Notes: generated from the letters alone by a model not told the origin. 64,000 bases of DNA from Cephalotus follicularis (GCA_001972305.1 BDDD01000904.1:13513-77512), one strand, 5' to 3'; positions 23,727-35,461 are shown, counted from the stretch's first letter. Numbers and translations are program-made.

Positions 23727-24159
23727 TGTAAGAGCCCTAAATATTATAAAATATTATTATTGGGCTGTGTAATTATTTTCTTTCTTATTGGGCTGGGCCT
23801 GAACTTTATGAAGTATTTATTTGGGCCTTAATGGGATATAATTTGTGACTTTGGACTAAAGAGATTATTTTATTCTCCTTGGGTCGAATCTAATACGGTA
23901 TATGGATTTTTGGGCCTTATTATGAAAAGTGTAAATTGGGCCTAAGGGCAGAGGCCGGCCCAAGCCTTGGCATGGCCTGCATTTGCTGAAGATTGTCTAG
24001 GAAATTCTAGACTCTTCCTCACATGTATATAAAAGGAAAATGAGACCTGGGAGGCACAGTTTGGCTATTTTCTTGCACACGTGAATCTAGAGAAATCGGG
24101 AGAGATGAGAGAAAGTGGGAAATGGGGCCATATGTTGGCAAAAATGGAGGAAGAGGACA
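23727..24159 (+). mobile_element. 5' LTR of A, first part
   Basis: It matches 36563-36995 closely and is interrupted at 24160 by solo LTR S1. A TATA-like element lies at 24025-24036. Confidence 0.9.
24025..24036 (+). promoter_or_regulatory. TATA box of A, 5' LTR
   Basis: TATATAAAAGG follows CACATG and precedes a purine-rich stretch; the same box is at 36862 in the 3' LTR. It is the likely core promoter for the element's genomic RNA. S1 is inserted about 125 bp downstream, inside the transcribed part. Confidence 0.65.
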
Positions 24160-24734
24160 TGTCATGCCCCAAACCGCGAGGGTAAAACCCCAAGACCCGA
24201 CGCGTGATATGCATTTCCTTTAATCCATTATAACATATATAATCGATCTCCCAAAAAGTGCTATAAATTTAAAATTTCAATCAATCATATGTCAGCGGAA
24301 TAACCAATTCAAATAAAAACTAACTCTTAAAATCTACCAAAATTTTGGCATGAAGTATTCATTTATCGGACTATATCCCCCTGTAAAGAAAACACAATTT
24401 ACATATATTGTGGGCCCAGCCCTTTTACAACCACACTCCTTTAGGAGGAATCAACAAAACATCACAATAGGGAGTCTTGTCCATATCTTTTACATCAACA
24501 CAACATAAATAAGCACTGCCACATGTCGGTAGGTCGATAGCTGAAAATAATCATGTCTCTCATAATTATTAAGTCTCACAAGCTACTTTAATACAAGTCT
24601 TATATAGTAAAGACATAAAGTAACCACACGCAGTCATATACGATAATAACATAATCCAAACAGAATTACTATCATAGGTTCCGCTTAAGCATTTCTTCGT
24701 TTCGATCGTATCACTATGATCCATCACCAGGGCC

Positions 24735-24774
24735 TGACCCATTCCATTACAGTAAAGTGAAATGGAATGGGTCA
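24735..24774 (-). other. LTR stem-loop (S1 copy)
   Basis: TGACCCATTCCATT (24735-24748) pairs perfectly over 14 bp with AATGGAATGGGTCA (24761-24774). Loop is 12 nt. It lies 575-615 bp before the LTR 3' end and is the longest stem of the set. Confidence 0.75.
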
Positions 24775-26394
24775 GCGACATAAAGACAATAGGTATACCA
24801 CATGCCATGTATGCAACATCATAATAATATGCTATGCATGCCACAGGTAGTAAAGTGCTATGCATGCATTCAGTGTAATCACAAGTCATGTGTGAACAGG
24901 GTATATATATGTATCAATATGCCATGTAATGTCATGTGTAAAAATGGCAATCGTGGACAGCTTCATATATTTAGCTAGTCCTAAGCACGTCAAGGCCATA
25001 GGCCTGCAGACAATCCATATAACAATTCATATCAATCATAGGGACAATCAATTCATAGGTTCCATCCCACCCTCGACGTATTTTTTGTGATGTGGAGGAG
25101 TGAGGAATGAGATAACACTAACCACATCGTTTATTTCAAGATTTGTATGGGTCCACCCAATGTGTGGGGTCCACGCAATGTATATGGTCTATCGTTCCTG
25201 ACATTCACGACGGAAATGAAAGTCGGGAACGGGTTATCTCTATAGTCTCATACGACACAATCAATAATGTATCCTATAGTTATAACCCAAAATCATGTAT
25301 GCTTTTAAATAATAAGGACCGTTTTGTAAAGGATCTCTTGGATCCACGTCCGTCAATCAAGTAAAGATCATTTTGTAGTTATAAATCATCTTTCGTATTC
25401 AATGGCCGTTTTCATTTTTGTGATCAATTTCCGTAATCGTTTATTTGGTCCCTATCGAAATTGCAATGGATGGAAGGGAGGTCAAAGGTGTAATCTCCGC
25501 GTCCGGATATCCCGAAATGAAGTTATCCGATCCACCCATTAAAAACAGTTTTGAAAACTATTTGCGTAAAGTCTTTTAATTTGGGGACTTTTCAAATTTT
25601 TCTGTTAAAACTTTCATTTTGGAAACCCAGGAATTAAATATGGATCCTATGGGATCCATTTAGGGCAGAAACCATTTAAAATTGGAACCGGTGTGAAAAC
25701 AGCCATTTCTGGCAATACAGGGCAGTTTAATAGCAGCAAAAACAGTCCAAACCATGTCCAAATCCATAGAAATCAGTTTCAATCATGGAAGAAAATAGTT
25801 TATACCCACATTCAATTCCCTAATTCAACATTTGTAATATATAAACACTCATGGATCATCAAAACAACAAATATGCATACAAAATGCAAGAATGTGGTAA
25901 TGGTATAACCTACCTCCAAAATTGACGATTCAAGCTTGCAAAAACTGGCAGATTTGTCGCCAATGCCGAGCTGCCAGCGCTCCAAGTCGGACTGCCAAGC
26001 TCCAAAAATGGCGATGCCACTGCCAACAGCCGAATTCCCTTCTCTTCTTCACTACCAACCCGTTTTACCGATTCCACCAAGCTCAACAACAACTTCCCCT
26101 TGCGCCACTCTACTTCTCCACACTGTCGAACTCCCTATTTCCACCTCACTATCGCGCCAAGCCCACTGATTTGGCCCAGCCTTCACCAATGACGGCAACA
26201 ATGGAGGAAGGCGGCGCTGAAAAATGGAGCTCCATGCTTGGCGTCAATGGAGGAGATAAATAATGACAGAGAAGGAGAAGAAATTTTTTTAAGGAACTCA
26301 CCTGGCGCAAGAACGGCGTTAATGGTGGATTTGCCGTTAAAAATGGCGAGCTGCCGGTACTTAACGCCTCACTGCCCTGCTATTTCTTCTTCCC

Positions 26395-26560
26395 CCGTCA
26401 CTGCCTCTCTTTCTCCCTTTCTTCTTTTCTTCCTTTTCTTCCTCTTCTTTTCCTCTTCTTTTCTTCTTCTTTCTCACTGGCCCTCTTTCTCCCTTTTCTT
26501 TCTTCTTCTCCGGCTGGCTCCCTTTTCTCTTTTCTTTTTTTTTTCTCTTTGTCTTTTCTG
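26395..26560 (-). repeat. CT-rich low-complexity tract in S1
   Basis: It is mostly C and T on the plus strand, so purine-rich in the sense of the LTR. A purine-rich tract in J (51165-51265) is in the comparable position. Confidence 0.7.
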
Positions 26561-27598
26561 GTGTGTTAGTGACGAGCTTAGCAGGTTGGGAAAATATAAT
26601 AGGGAGAGTTACCCGCCTCTCCCTTTTCTTTTACTGATAATTATTGATTTATGGGGTCCATTACACCACCACATGTCCCATTTCTTCACTTTTAAAACAC
26701 CAATTGGCCACCATAAATCATAAAATAGTTATACTATGCGTCACAACATAGTCCGTAATTTAATATAACCTCCAAGGTATTATTTCCATAATTTTATTCA
26801 TCATAAATAATTACAATAATTTTCGGGGGCTTACAGGACAAGAAGGGTATTGTCCAAGTGAGCCCATGCCCCTGCTCCTTCCATTATAAATATCCGTTTC
26901 CTGGGAGAAGTATTGTGCAAGGAAGAAATAGAAATTGGCAAGGCTAAAGGTGTGTAGCTGACCCCAGCTCAAAGGAAATCCAGAATTTAGGAGGAAGAAG
27001 GGATCTCCATTTTCAACCTTTACCCCAGGTAGGTTACTCCATGTCCGAGTGCCTACCAGCTTGTGTGCATGTTTGCCATGTGTTGTTTGTTCGATGTGTG
27101 CATTTTACTGCTTGTTTATTTGTGTGTGCTGTTATCATTCTTTGAGAATATATATGTGCAATAGAAATGTAAGAGAAGAGCACGTGCGTTTGTCCCCTGC
27201 TAATTACACTATGCATACCACATTATACTTTGCTTGTGACTGCCACGTACTGGGCTCCCCTTGTGAAGGCGCCACTATAGTCTCCACTGGCATGCGCCAT
27301 TGTGTGTCATTTCGGGCACCAAGGACGTAAGCGCCTAAGAAGCCAAATGCCAAGATGCAAGGTGTCGAGCTCCACTGCCATGCTCGAGCTGCGCCACCAT
27401 GCCAAGCATCCATACCCGAGCTCCACTGATAGTACCCGACCTTAGCGCATCACCGAGCATCGGTGCCGGGGTACCTAGCCTTTCCCTTCAATGGTGCTAG
27501 GGATGGTGAGGTGTTGAGCAACCATGGCAGAGGTGGAAAAATACCCAGGACTGAAGTGCCCAGCTCAATAATGCATGCGTCGCTCTCGCCTGGCAATT

Positions 27599-27710
27599 GC
27601 CCGAGGTGCAAGGGAAAAGTGCCCGAGGTGCCGGGGAGAAGTGCCCGAGGAGCCGAGGAGAAGTGCCAGTGGTACTGAGCATCCATACCCAAGGCGCCGA
27701 AGTGATGTTG
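27599..27710 (+). repeat. 22-bp-phased GCCCGAG array, 5' LTR of A
   Basis: GCCCGAG or a variant starts at 27599, 27621, 27643, 27665 and 27687, exactly 22 bp apart, usually followed by GTGC. The 3' LTR has the same array at 37751. Confidence 0.8.
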
Positions 27711-28257
27711 CTTGGAAGGACAGGTACCCTAGGTGGTGATGCCCGGGGAACTATGGGCCGGGGTGTCAATGCCAGGGGAGCCGTCCATGGCTCTCCCCTG
27801 CCATGCAAGCTTCTGGTGCCTTCCCTCCATGAAACCAAGGATGCCCCAAGCAGTGCACCATAATTTCCATACACCTAAGCCTCCCCTGCCATGAGCCAAG
27901 CTCACACCAAACGTGGGCGTTGTCCCCTGCCATGTGCCGGACATGCACGCTATGCACGAGTTGTTCCCTGGTGTGTACTCTCTGCATGTGTTCATGAGGA
28001 AGGAAATTGTATATGAACATGCATGCACCTCTGGCATATACTCTTGTGACCAGTGATCAATTTGCATGGCTTTGCATGTGCACTGACGTGCATCTCATAT
28101 ATGTATAAGCATCATGCATTCTACAAAGCCTTGGACATACCAAATGGATGAGGTGCGGCCAGTATGTATGTAAGGAATGAAATGGAGATAAATAAGGAAA
28201 CGATTAACAAAGGATTATATTAATTAAGACAAGGATATACATAGATGGTCCCAGGTA

Positions 28258-28478
28258 GGTGAGCCCAACAGAGGAGAATTCTGCTGAGCAGGTGAACCCA
28301 AGGGGTGAATACCGCAAGGCAGGAGATCCTCGGGCGAATCCGCCTAATGGTGAACCTAAAGGTGAATTCTTCCAAGCTGGTGATCGAAAGGGTCAACCTC
28401 CAAAGCAGGTGAGCAAAGGGCGAATTTTGCTCGGCAGGTGAACCTGGAGGAGAATTCCCCGGGTAGGTGAGCCTAAAG
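28258..28478 (+). repeat. 28-33-bp tandem repeat, 5' LTR of A
   Basis: About eight units start GGTGAACC or GGTGAGCC and contain GGTGAATTC-like cores. The array is repeated at 38411-38632. It opens a frame by chance at 28259-28441 but has no domain. Confidence 0.75.
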
Positions 28479-28700
28479 GTGAACCTTACATACTGACCAA
28501 ACTATAGGATGACTGGACTAGACTCCTCTGTAAAGTGATTGATATGTATGATTTGAGTAGAGTAGTCCGGGGACAAAGGATAATGATGTTATGTTATGGA
28601 TTGTGGTCTGCTTTCGTGATATGTATGTATTATTATTTCCCCTTTGCTTTTACTGGTTGTTGCTCTGGTATGTGCCCGTATATGTGGTAACCTACACAAC

Positions 28701-28732
28701 CCCTAGGGTTGCTAAACCATTCCTTTGAATGG
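28701..28732 (+). other. LTR stem-loops (A, 5' LTR)
   Basis: CCATTC (28717-28722) pairs with GAATGG (28727-28732) around CTTT. Just before it, CAACCC and GGGTTG form a second small hairpin. J has the same two-hairpin layout. Confidence 0.6.
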
Positions 28733-29049
28733 GCCAGGTACAGGAACAGGTAGTGGAGGCACAATCCAGCAGCACCAAGGATAAAGATACCATAACTCCC
28801 TCCTCCTCGATGGTGCGTTTTATGATCAGACTCGTAAGGAATAAATGTATATTTATTTATTTTACATACTGGATGTAGCAGTGTATTTTTGTACCAAACT
28901 GGGTCTGTATATCCCCACATTAAATAAATGGTTTATTATTATGGTTCATTTAAGTTTTAAAATTTTTTTATGGTTAATGATGATGATTGTACGGATTGTC
29001 ACGTGTCGAGTCGTGGGGCCTAACCCACTGTTTGGGGCATCACCATTTT

Positions 29050-29061
29050 TGGTATCAGAGC
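29050..29061 (+). other. primer-binding site of A
   Basis: TGGTATCAGAGC matches the complement of initiator tRNA-Met, five bases past the end of the 5' LTR. Confidence 0.9.
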
Positions 29062-29153
29062 CGCACTATTCTGGATATGCCAGGATAGGACCCTTGGCAA
29101 GTGGAATTAAGACATATGTGTGGATATTGACCCGTTCTCTTATGTGAATCAGA

Positions 29154-30477
29154 ATGGAAGGACGACAAAGTAGAAGCGTATGAGGAGAGAGGTCCGGGCC
29201 GTCGACTAGGCGTACCCGTTCAAATAGAGGTGCCGAAGAACAAGGAGAAGTTAATGCACCTCAGGAAGTAGAACCTGTTGCTCCTGCGAGAGAGGAACGA
29301 AGAGGATTTATGAGGAGAATGCGTGCCATGATAAGTTAAATGCATGAATTTATGCAAGGACAACTGGATGAAGATGAACAACCACCTGCTGCTGTACCAG
29401 CTGCACGTGCAACAGAATTACATGAACAGAGATCAGTTGTTAGATCAGCCGGGCGGGCTGTAGTTGCAAGAAGATCAGTTGACCAACCTTCATGACGAGA
29501 GAACCCATTGATTGGATTCTTGAAGTTAAATCCTCTAGCCTTTACAGGAGATCCTGATGGTATATCGGCTGAGAGATGGTTAATGGAAATGGATAAGATC
29601 TTTTGAGTTATGGATTGCTCAGACTCTCAGAAGGTTGTGTTTGCAACGTATATGCTACATGGTGAAGCGGAACACTGGTGGAAGATGATTGAATCCCAGT
29701 GGGAGATATCTGGAACAACATATTCTTCGGATAATTTTAAATCATAGTTCAATGACAAATTCTATTCTGAGGTGGAAATTGATAAAAGAGAAACTGAATT
29801 TCTAGTCTTGACACAGGGAGACATGACTGTGGCCCACTATGAGGCCAAGTTCATTGAGTTATCGAGCATAGCTCCCTACTTGATAAACACTGAGTCAAGG
29901 AAGGCTAAGAAGTTCCTTGGAGGACTACGACCTGACATCCAGGAGAAGTTAGTGCCCCTACATCTGTGATCCCTCTTTGAGCTGTCTAATAGGGCACGTG
30001 AAGTTGAAGCCTTGGCTCAGCGATTCCAGAGCTTGGAAATCCAGACAGGCCAACGGAGACCTGCCCCTTCTGGTGATCAGTCGGGAAGGAGTTCTGGAAA
30101 CAACAATAAATCCCGCAGGTCCGGATATCACAGAAGTCCAAGACAAGGTAAATCTCCCCTCAGTGTTGGTAGCCCAGCTGGACCTTCGAGGTTGGGAAGG
30201 CAATCTCGTGGTTCTCAGGTGAGAAGACCAGGTCGTGATGCGCGACGAAGGCGCCAGTGGAGGACAGATTCGCAAGGAGGTTCTTCTAAACCTGCCAATG
30301 CTGAACAGGATTCTGTTGAACCCTGTGTGCATTATGGACGTACCAACCATGCTTCTGATGATTGCTGGTGGAAAGATGGTAGATGTTGGACTTATGGAGC
30401 CCCAGATCATATATCTACTCAATGTCCACAGAATCAGTTCAACACAGGAGGTCAAATGGGACAAGGTTCAAACTGAT
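29154..30477 (+). pseudogene. gag of A, with in-frame stops
   Basis: ATG at 29154 starts a basic N-terminus; the capsid region includes FLKLNPLAF, EHWWKMI and FLVLTQGDMTVAHYEAKF, then RKAKKFLGGLRPDIQEKL. A basic stretch leads to a zinc knuckle region near 30330-30430 (CVHYGRTNH and CWTYGAPDHISTQC), the second with CCHC spacing. Stops in the same frame fall at 29181, 29337, 29493, 29604, 29745, 29967 and 30474, yet no frameshift is seen. Each stop is TGA, TAA or TAG one C-to-T from Arg or Gln. ORFs in other frames here are shadows. Confidence 0.85.
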
Positions 30478-31130
30478 CACATGGAAGCTTCTAGCAAGGC
30501 CGCCCTAGTACCAGTTCATGAGGAGATCATGGCAAACAGCCCATGGGATCCACGCCTACGGTACAAGGAAGAGTATATGCTATGGATCGGCGAGCTGCAG
30601 CTGGATCACCCTCAGTGATTAGAGGTATGGTTTATGTATCTCAACTTTTGGCACGAACGTTGATGGATCCAGGCTCGTCCCATTCATATGTTTCTTCTCT
30701 TTTTATAAGTCGTATGAATGTGGAGCCCGAGCCTTTACCTTTTATGATAGAGGTCAGTACGCCAGTAGGGGAGTCGGTTACCTCCCAATGGGTGTGTAGA
30801 TCTTGTGCTATCGAGATTGCAGGACATGTTCTTCCGACAGACCTCATATTGCTGCCAATGGGCGAACTTGACATGATTCTCGGTATGGATTGGCTGTAAG
30901 AACATTATACATATGTGGATTGCAATAGGAAGGTTGTAACCTTCCATTTTCCAGGACAGTCCCCGTTCCAGTTTATCGGGACGTTAGAGCATCAGCCAGT
31001 TTTCATGATATCTGCCTTTCAAGCTGACAAACTCTTGAGACAAGGTTGTACTACCTACATGGCGCATGTTATGGATGACAATAAATGGACACCAAAGTTG
31101 GAGGATGTTCCTGTAGTTTATGAATACCCG
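30478..31130 (+). pseudogene. protease region of A
   Basis: Same frame as gag. The active-site loop reads LMDPGSSHSYVSSLF, with Asp-Pro-Gly in place of the commoner Asp-Thr/Ser-Gly. The second half has PTDLILLPMGELDMILGMDWL, the conserved ILG side of retroelement proteases. A TAA stop at 30897 follows directly. The chain continues with FHFPGQSPFQF and a linker into reverse transcriptase. Confidence 0.8.
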
Positions 31131-32039
31131 GACGTGTTTCTGGAAAAGCTGACATCCTTACCTCCTGAGAGAGATGTGGAGTTTTCTATAGATCTACTAC
31201 CAGGAACAGCTCCAGTATTGACAGCTACTTACCGGATGGCCTCTCCTGAGTTAAAGGAATTGAAAATATAGCTACAGGAGTTATTGGATAAAGGTTCCAT
31301 TAGACCCAGTGTATGCCCGTGGGGAGCACCAGTCTTGTTTGTTAGGAAGAAAGACGGATCATTACACATGTGTATCAACTACCGGCAATTGAATAAAGTG
31401 ACGGTCAAGAACAAGTATCCACTGCCGCACATCGATGATCTATTTGACCAGCTAAAGGGATCTTCAGTGTTTTCCAAATTGGATTTGAGATCAGGATATC
31501 ACCAGCTCCGAGTTAGAGAGGAGGATATCCTGAAGACTGCCTTCAGATCATGATATGGACACTACGAATTTGTGGTAATGCCTTTTGGGGTGACCAACGC
31601 CCCTGCAGCATTTATGAGCTTAATGAACAGGATATTCAATCCATATCTGGATCGGTTTATAGTGGTGTTTATTGATGACATCTTGATATATTCAAAGTCC
31701 ATGGAAGAACATGGTGAACACCTGCACTTGGCATTGCAGACTTTTAGAGACCACCAGCTGTATGCCAAGTTTAGCAAGTGTGAATTCTGGTTGTCAGAGG
31801 TAACATTCCTTGGTCATGTTATATCCAGTGCAGGATTGTCAGTAGATCCTACAAATATTGAAGCAGTGAAGAGCTGGAAACGACCAACGAATGTGACAGA
31901 CGTCCGAAGCTTTCTCGGATTGGCTGGATACTACGGTCGTTTTGTTGAAGGATTTTCAAAGATAGCTACACCTCTGACTATATTGACACAGAAGAATGTT
32001 GTCTTTGTCTGGGATGATGCTTGCGAATGGAGTTTCTAA
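31131..32039 (+). pseudogene. reverse transcriptase of A
   Basis: Still in the gag frame. Motifs in order: [77 protein letters not shown], catalytic [12 protein letters not shown] and [17 protein letters not shown], then [15 protein letters not shown]. Stops at 31269, 31551 and 32037 interrupt it; the first replaces a Gln position and the second an Arg just before YGHYEF. Domain order and length are complete, so this is a recently disabled copy. Confidence 0.9.
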
Positions 32040-32480
32040 GAATTGAAGCATCGCCTGACTACTGCGCCAATACTAGCCTTACAAGAAGACATTGAAGGTT
32101 TTGTGGTATACAATGACGCATCAGGCAGTGTCCTGGGATATGTCCTTATGCAGAATGGAAAGGTGATCGCATACACCTCAAGGAAACTAAAGCCCAATAA
32201 AGAGAACTATCAACCTCATGATCTTGAGTTAGCGGCGATAGTGTTTGCTCTACGTAAATGGAGGCATTACCTATACGGTACTAAGTTCGAGGTGTACACC
32301 GATCACAAGAGCCTAAAGTATTTGTTCTCACAAAAGGACCTGAATATGAGGCAACGAAGATGGATGGAGTTGCTCAATGATCATAACTATGAAATACAGT
32401 ACCATCCAGGAAAAGCTAACGTTGTTGCATACGCCCTCAGTCGTCGATTGGTTTGCCTAACCAGTGCTCATATTTAGACA
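32040..32480 (+). pseudogene. RNase H of A
   Basis: It follows reverse transcriptase in the same frame. Acidic residues are kept at [20 protein letters not shown] and [10 protein letters not shown]. The last position is changed: the segment reads [10 protein letters not shown] where C and H here read [10 protein letters not shown], so the final Asp is Tyr. A TAG at 32475 ends the open stretch. Even without the stop, RNase H activity would be doubtful. Confidence 0.85.
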
Positions 32481-32861
32481 CGTCCATGGTTAATGGACCA
32501 GATCCGTGAAGCTCAGAGCAATGATGGAGACTTACTCAAGATAGCTCTGAGTGAAAATGGAGGATTGAAGACGGATTTATCTGTACAAGGTGACGGATTG
32601 ATCTGATATCAGGGCATAATATGTGTTCCTAATAATAAAGAGCTGAAGGATGAACTGTTGTCACAAGCGTATCACTCTAGTTTCTCCGTACATCCGGGGA
32701 GTACCAAGATGTACCGGGATCTAATATTGGACTATTGGTGGAACAACATGAAGAGAGAGAGTATGTGGCTTCCTGTTTGACATGTCAGCAGGTTAAAGCA
32801 GAACACCAAAGACCAACATGATTGTTGCAACCGCTGCCTGTGGCACAGTGGAAATGGGAAC
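32481..32861 (+). pseudogene. integrase zinc finger of A, up to the G insertion
   Basis: It contains [13 protein letters not shown], then YWWNNMKRE, followed by a small deletion near 32757 that shifts the frame; the other frame has [11 protein letters not shown], so the HHCC finger is split. A TGA lies at 32604. Solo LTR G begins at 32862, within the short linker between finger and catalytic core. Confidence 0.8.
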
Positions 32862-33009
32862 TGTAATAACCGCAAATTCAATATGTGTATATTATACACT
32901 TGATGAATAAAATATGCACTTAATTGAATTTTAATGTCTAATTGTTATATGAATTATGGTTGTGAATTCAATTGAGGAAATAAACTTGAGCAACCAAAGT
33001 CAGGCAAAA

Positions 33010-33138
33010 CAGCCGACTGTTACAGGGTAACAGTCGACTGCCTAGTTCATAGGAGAAATAGCCGACTGTCACAGGGGAACAGTCGACTGTTTGATGTTAG
33101 GAATGGACAGTCGACTGCCAAGTGAATACAGTCGATTG
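33010..33138 (+). repeat. phased CAGTCGACTG array a in LTR G
   Basis: Motif starts are 33010, 33031, 33059, 33080, 33108 and 33129, alternating 21 and 28 bp. It lies 148-277 bp after the LTR start. Some spacers are themselves near-palindromic, for example TTACAGGGTAA. Confidence 0.9.
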
Positions 33139-34027
33139 GAATGGTACAGAACAGGTGTCTATGCATGCGTGAAACAGAGCAGGGACAGTGGTGACAAGTG
33201 TCTAACCGTGGCATGCATGAGGGATGCGTGTCACCAACTGCCTTAACAGGCAAGGGAGGTGCCTTGCATGACCTCTATCCCTCCTGCAACCTGCAAACAG
33301 AAGATTGAAAAGAGAGAAAGTGAGAAAGAAGTGAACATGTGAGAGAGAGAAGGAGGAAATGTTGAAGGGAAGTAATGACACGAACTAAGCCTTATATCAG
33401 CTGCTTGATTAGAGGGTTAATGTTAGAAAACACTGAGAGAAGAGGAGAATTGCTGGAGAATTGTGAAAGCTTGCATTTGAGGATTGGTGAGTTCAAAGAG
33501 ACTTGAAGATTTTGGGGCTCCCTGGTAAGTTCTCAGTCCAAACTCTCAGCTGATGTTGATAATGTAACTAGGAAGATGTTAGATATCTTCTGTTAACATG
33601 ATTAAGGTTACCAATTCCTAGAATTGAACTGGAATTGGTAAATGGTTCAAGAAAAGTGGAGAGATATTGTTAATGTAAAAATGGAGACATAATGGATTGT
33701 TAAGAATTTCTGCTAGGAACTTGTAATTGTAATGAGAGGATTATTGATACTTACTGATATTAATGCATGTGTCCGTAAACATACATGTTATAGATTGAAT
33801 TCTACAAATTGGAAGATTGGTTGGTGAAAAGGCCTTGGAAACTCAAAGAGAGAGATCAATCACAATTGATCTCGGGATAGCAATTGAGGTAGGGGTAATG
33901 ACATATTTTGGAAGATATGAGTATGCATATCATGTATGGTTATTTTCTTCTTGATTGCATGCATTGATTGGTTTTGTATTAGGCATTGAAATATACAACC
34001 TGCTACTGCCTGCATTTTCAGCCAAAG

Positions 34028-34140
34028 CAGTCGAATGTTCTTCATGACAGTCGACTACTCAACCTATCCAGTCGACTGTTAAGAGAAACCAGTCGACTAC
34101 TCAATCAAAACAGCCGACTGTTCTTGAGAACAGCCGATTG
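34028..34140 (+). repeat. phased CAGTCGACTG array b in LTR G
   Basis: Motif starts are 34028, 34048, 34069, 34090, 34111 and 34131: intervals 20, 21, 21, 21 and 20. It begins 1166 bp into the LTR. Spacers include the near-palindrome TTCTTGAGAA. Confidence 0.9.
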
Positions 34141-35094
34141 TCCTGGGTTAAAAATTCTGATATATGCCCTGTTTTGGCCTTAATTTTAATGTAATTAACT
34201 TTGCCTCCATATGGATGATTAGAACAATCAATCCTGACCTTATATACAATTACATTTCAGAAACTAAACAAGTATGAAACCCTTGTGTGAGTTGCACATG
34301 AATGACTATGGTATGCTAATTACCTCATTGAATGTCTTGAATTTCTATTGTGCTTCACTGTTTGATGTATATACTACTGTCATAATTCGTATATACTGTC
34401 TAAGTGTTCTTTAACACTATTACCACTTATTTTCAATGATTAAACCAAACTAAGTGCTATAAGCACGGATGTGGGTTTTACTAATGGATTTCAAAATGAA
34501 GACTTGTTGCCAATGATTTACTACTCCTCCTATAAGAGGTACCTACTGTTTTGTTCTCCAACTGGGAACCACTATTGTATTGACATCGTTTTCCTCCCAT
34601 GAGATGTACGATCAATGAATTGATAAATGTTCTAAAGAAACAACTTTTATATTGCATACTATAGATATATGTAATATTTCTACTGAATTGTTTGTCTATG
34701 CTTAATGCCGTTAGTCGAGTGATGGCAGAGGTCACTGACTACGGTGGGGATCCTAGGTGCCAGGAGTTGGCTAGAGTATCACCCAAACTTATCTGCCTTG
34801 CAGATCTTATTTGTTAAACTGCCCGCTAAGGCCGGTAGTAAATGTTACCTGATCTATCATCTTCGGAGTGTAGGGTGATAGATAGGTGGTGCGCAGTCGG
34901 TGCTAGGAGGTAGCGACATGCGACACCCAACCAAAGTATGAATTGATTGTACCCTTGTGCGGTATTCTTGCGTTTGTATTGTCTATGGCCACTTGGCATG
35001 GTTGCTTATATATTGGAATACTTAAATGTTATTTTAATATAAAATGTCATACATGTTGCATTCATATATTCCTTAACATGCATTATCTTCCTAC

Positions 35095-35119
35095 TTAGCC
35101 AAGTGAGGACAACGGCTAA
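35095..35119 (+). other. LTR stem-loop (G copy)
   Basis: TTAGCC (35095-35100) pairs with GGCTAA (35114-35119), 366 bp before the LTR end, with the same loop as in F apart from two changes. Confidence 0.6.
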
Positions 35120-35461
35120 CCCCTACAATTTCAGATTAAGCAAAGACGTTGGAGGGTGCTGCTGAAGCTTTTGGAGAGCTTCTTTCTATCTTAAGGTTGT
35201 TATTTTATTATGATGTACTGTATTTGAAATGAACGGTTCATACCCCGTGATGTTGTTGTACTTCCTTATGTATAAGGATATTGTTGGATTGTGCCTGCAC
35301 ATGGTATGGGCTGCGTGCGGATGACTCGTATTTTATATTCCGGCTTACTGAATGCTTCCGCTTATATATGATTTGTTGAATTGAATGTTGGAATATTATA
35401 TTTATTTCTGATATCACCATATATGCTTGTGCCTAATGGAACCGAAAGGCGGGGTGTGACA

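Larger units (their letters stand above)
24160..26835 (-). mobile_element. solo LTR S1 in the 5' LTR of A
   Basis: On the minus strand it starts TGTAAGCCCCCG (26835) and ends GGTTTGGGGCATGACA (24160), 2676 bp. GGACA flanks it at 24155-24159 and 26836-26840, and the 3' LTR of A is uninterrupted at this site. It resembles J and A at the ends but is a distinct family. ORFs inside (24569-26723) show no domain; the one at 26238-26723 is a low-complexity shadow of a CT-rich tract. Confidence 0.92.
26836..29044 (+). mobile_element. 5' LTR of A, second part
   Basis: It continues the LTR after S1 and is colinear with 36991-39192. It holds a 22-bp-phased array and a 28-33-bp tandem repeat. Short ORFs at 27034-29147 recur in the 3' LTR at 37201-38724 and are not genes. 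Confidence 0.9.
32862..35461 (+). mobile_element. solo LTR G in the integrase gene of A
   Basis: It starts TGTAATAACCGC and ends GGCGGGGTGTGACA, 2600 bp. GGAAC at 32857-32861 recurs at 35462-35466 and the A coding sequence continues after it, so this is a clean insertion with a 5-bp duplication. It belongs with F and I by both ends and by a shared 3' block. It carries two GTCGAC arrays. Short ORFs inside have no domain. Confidence 0.95.

Noticed and set aside
26238-26723. 161-codon plus-strand ORF rich in Ser, Leu and Phe
   Set aside because: It is a translation of a CT-rich low-complexity tract inside solo LTR S1, with no domain and no codon pattern.
27450-28067. Several overlapping ORFs around the GCCCGAG array
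   Set aside because: They overlap in both strands and several frames and repeat in the other LTR of A; typical of GC-rich tandem repeats.
29958-30618. ORFs on both strands overlapping gag of A
   Set aside because: Only the frame shared with 29154 carries capsid and knuckle motifs; the others are shadows.
33010-34140. Coding repeat (21 bp = 7 codons)
   Set aside because: 28-, 20- and 22-bp steps break the frame and stops occur in all frames, so the phasing is not a protein repeat.
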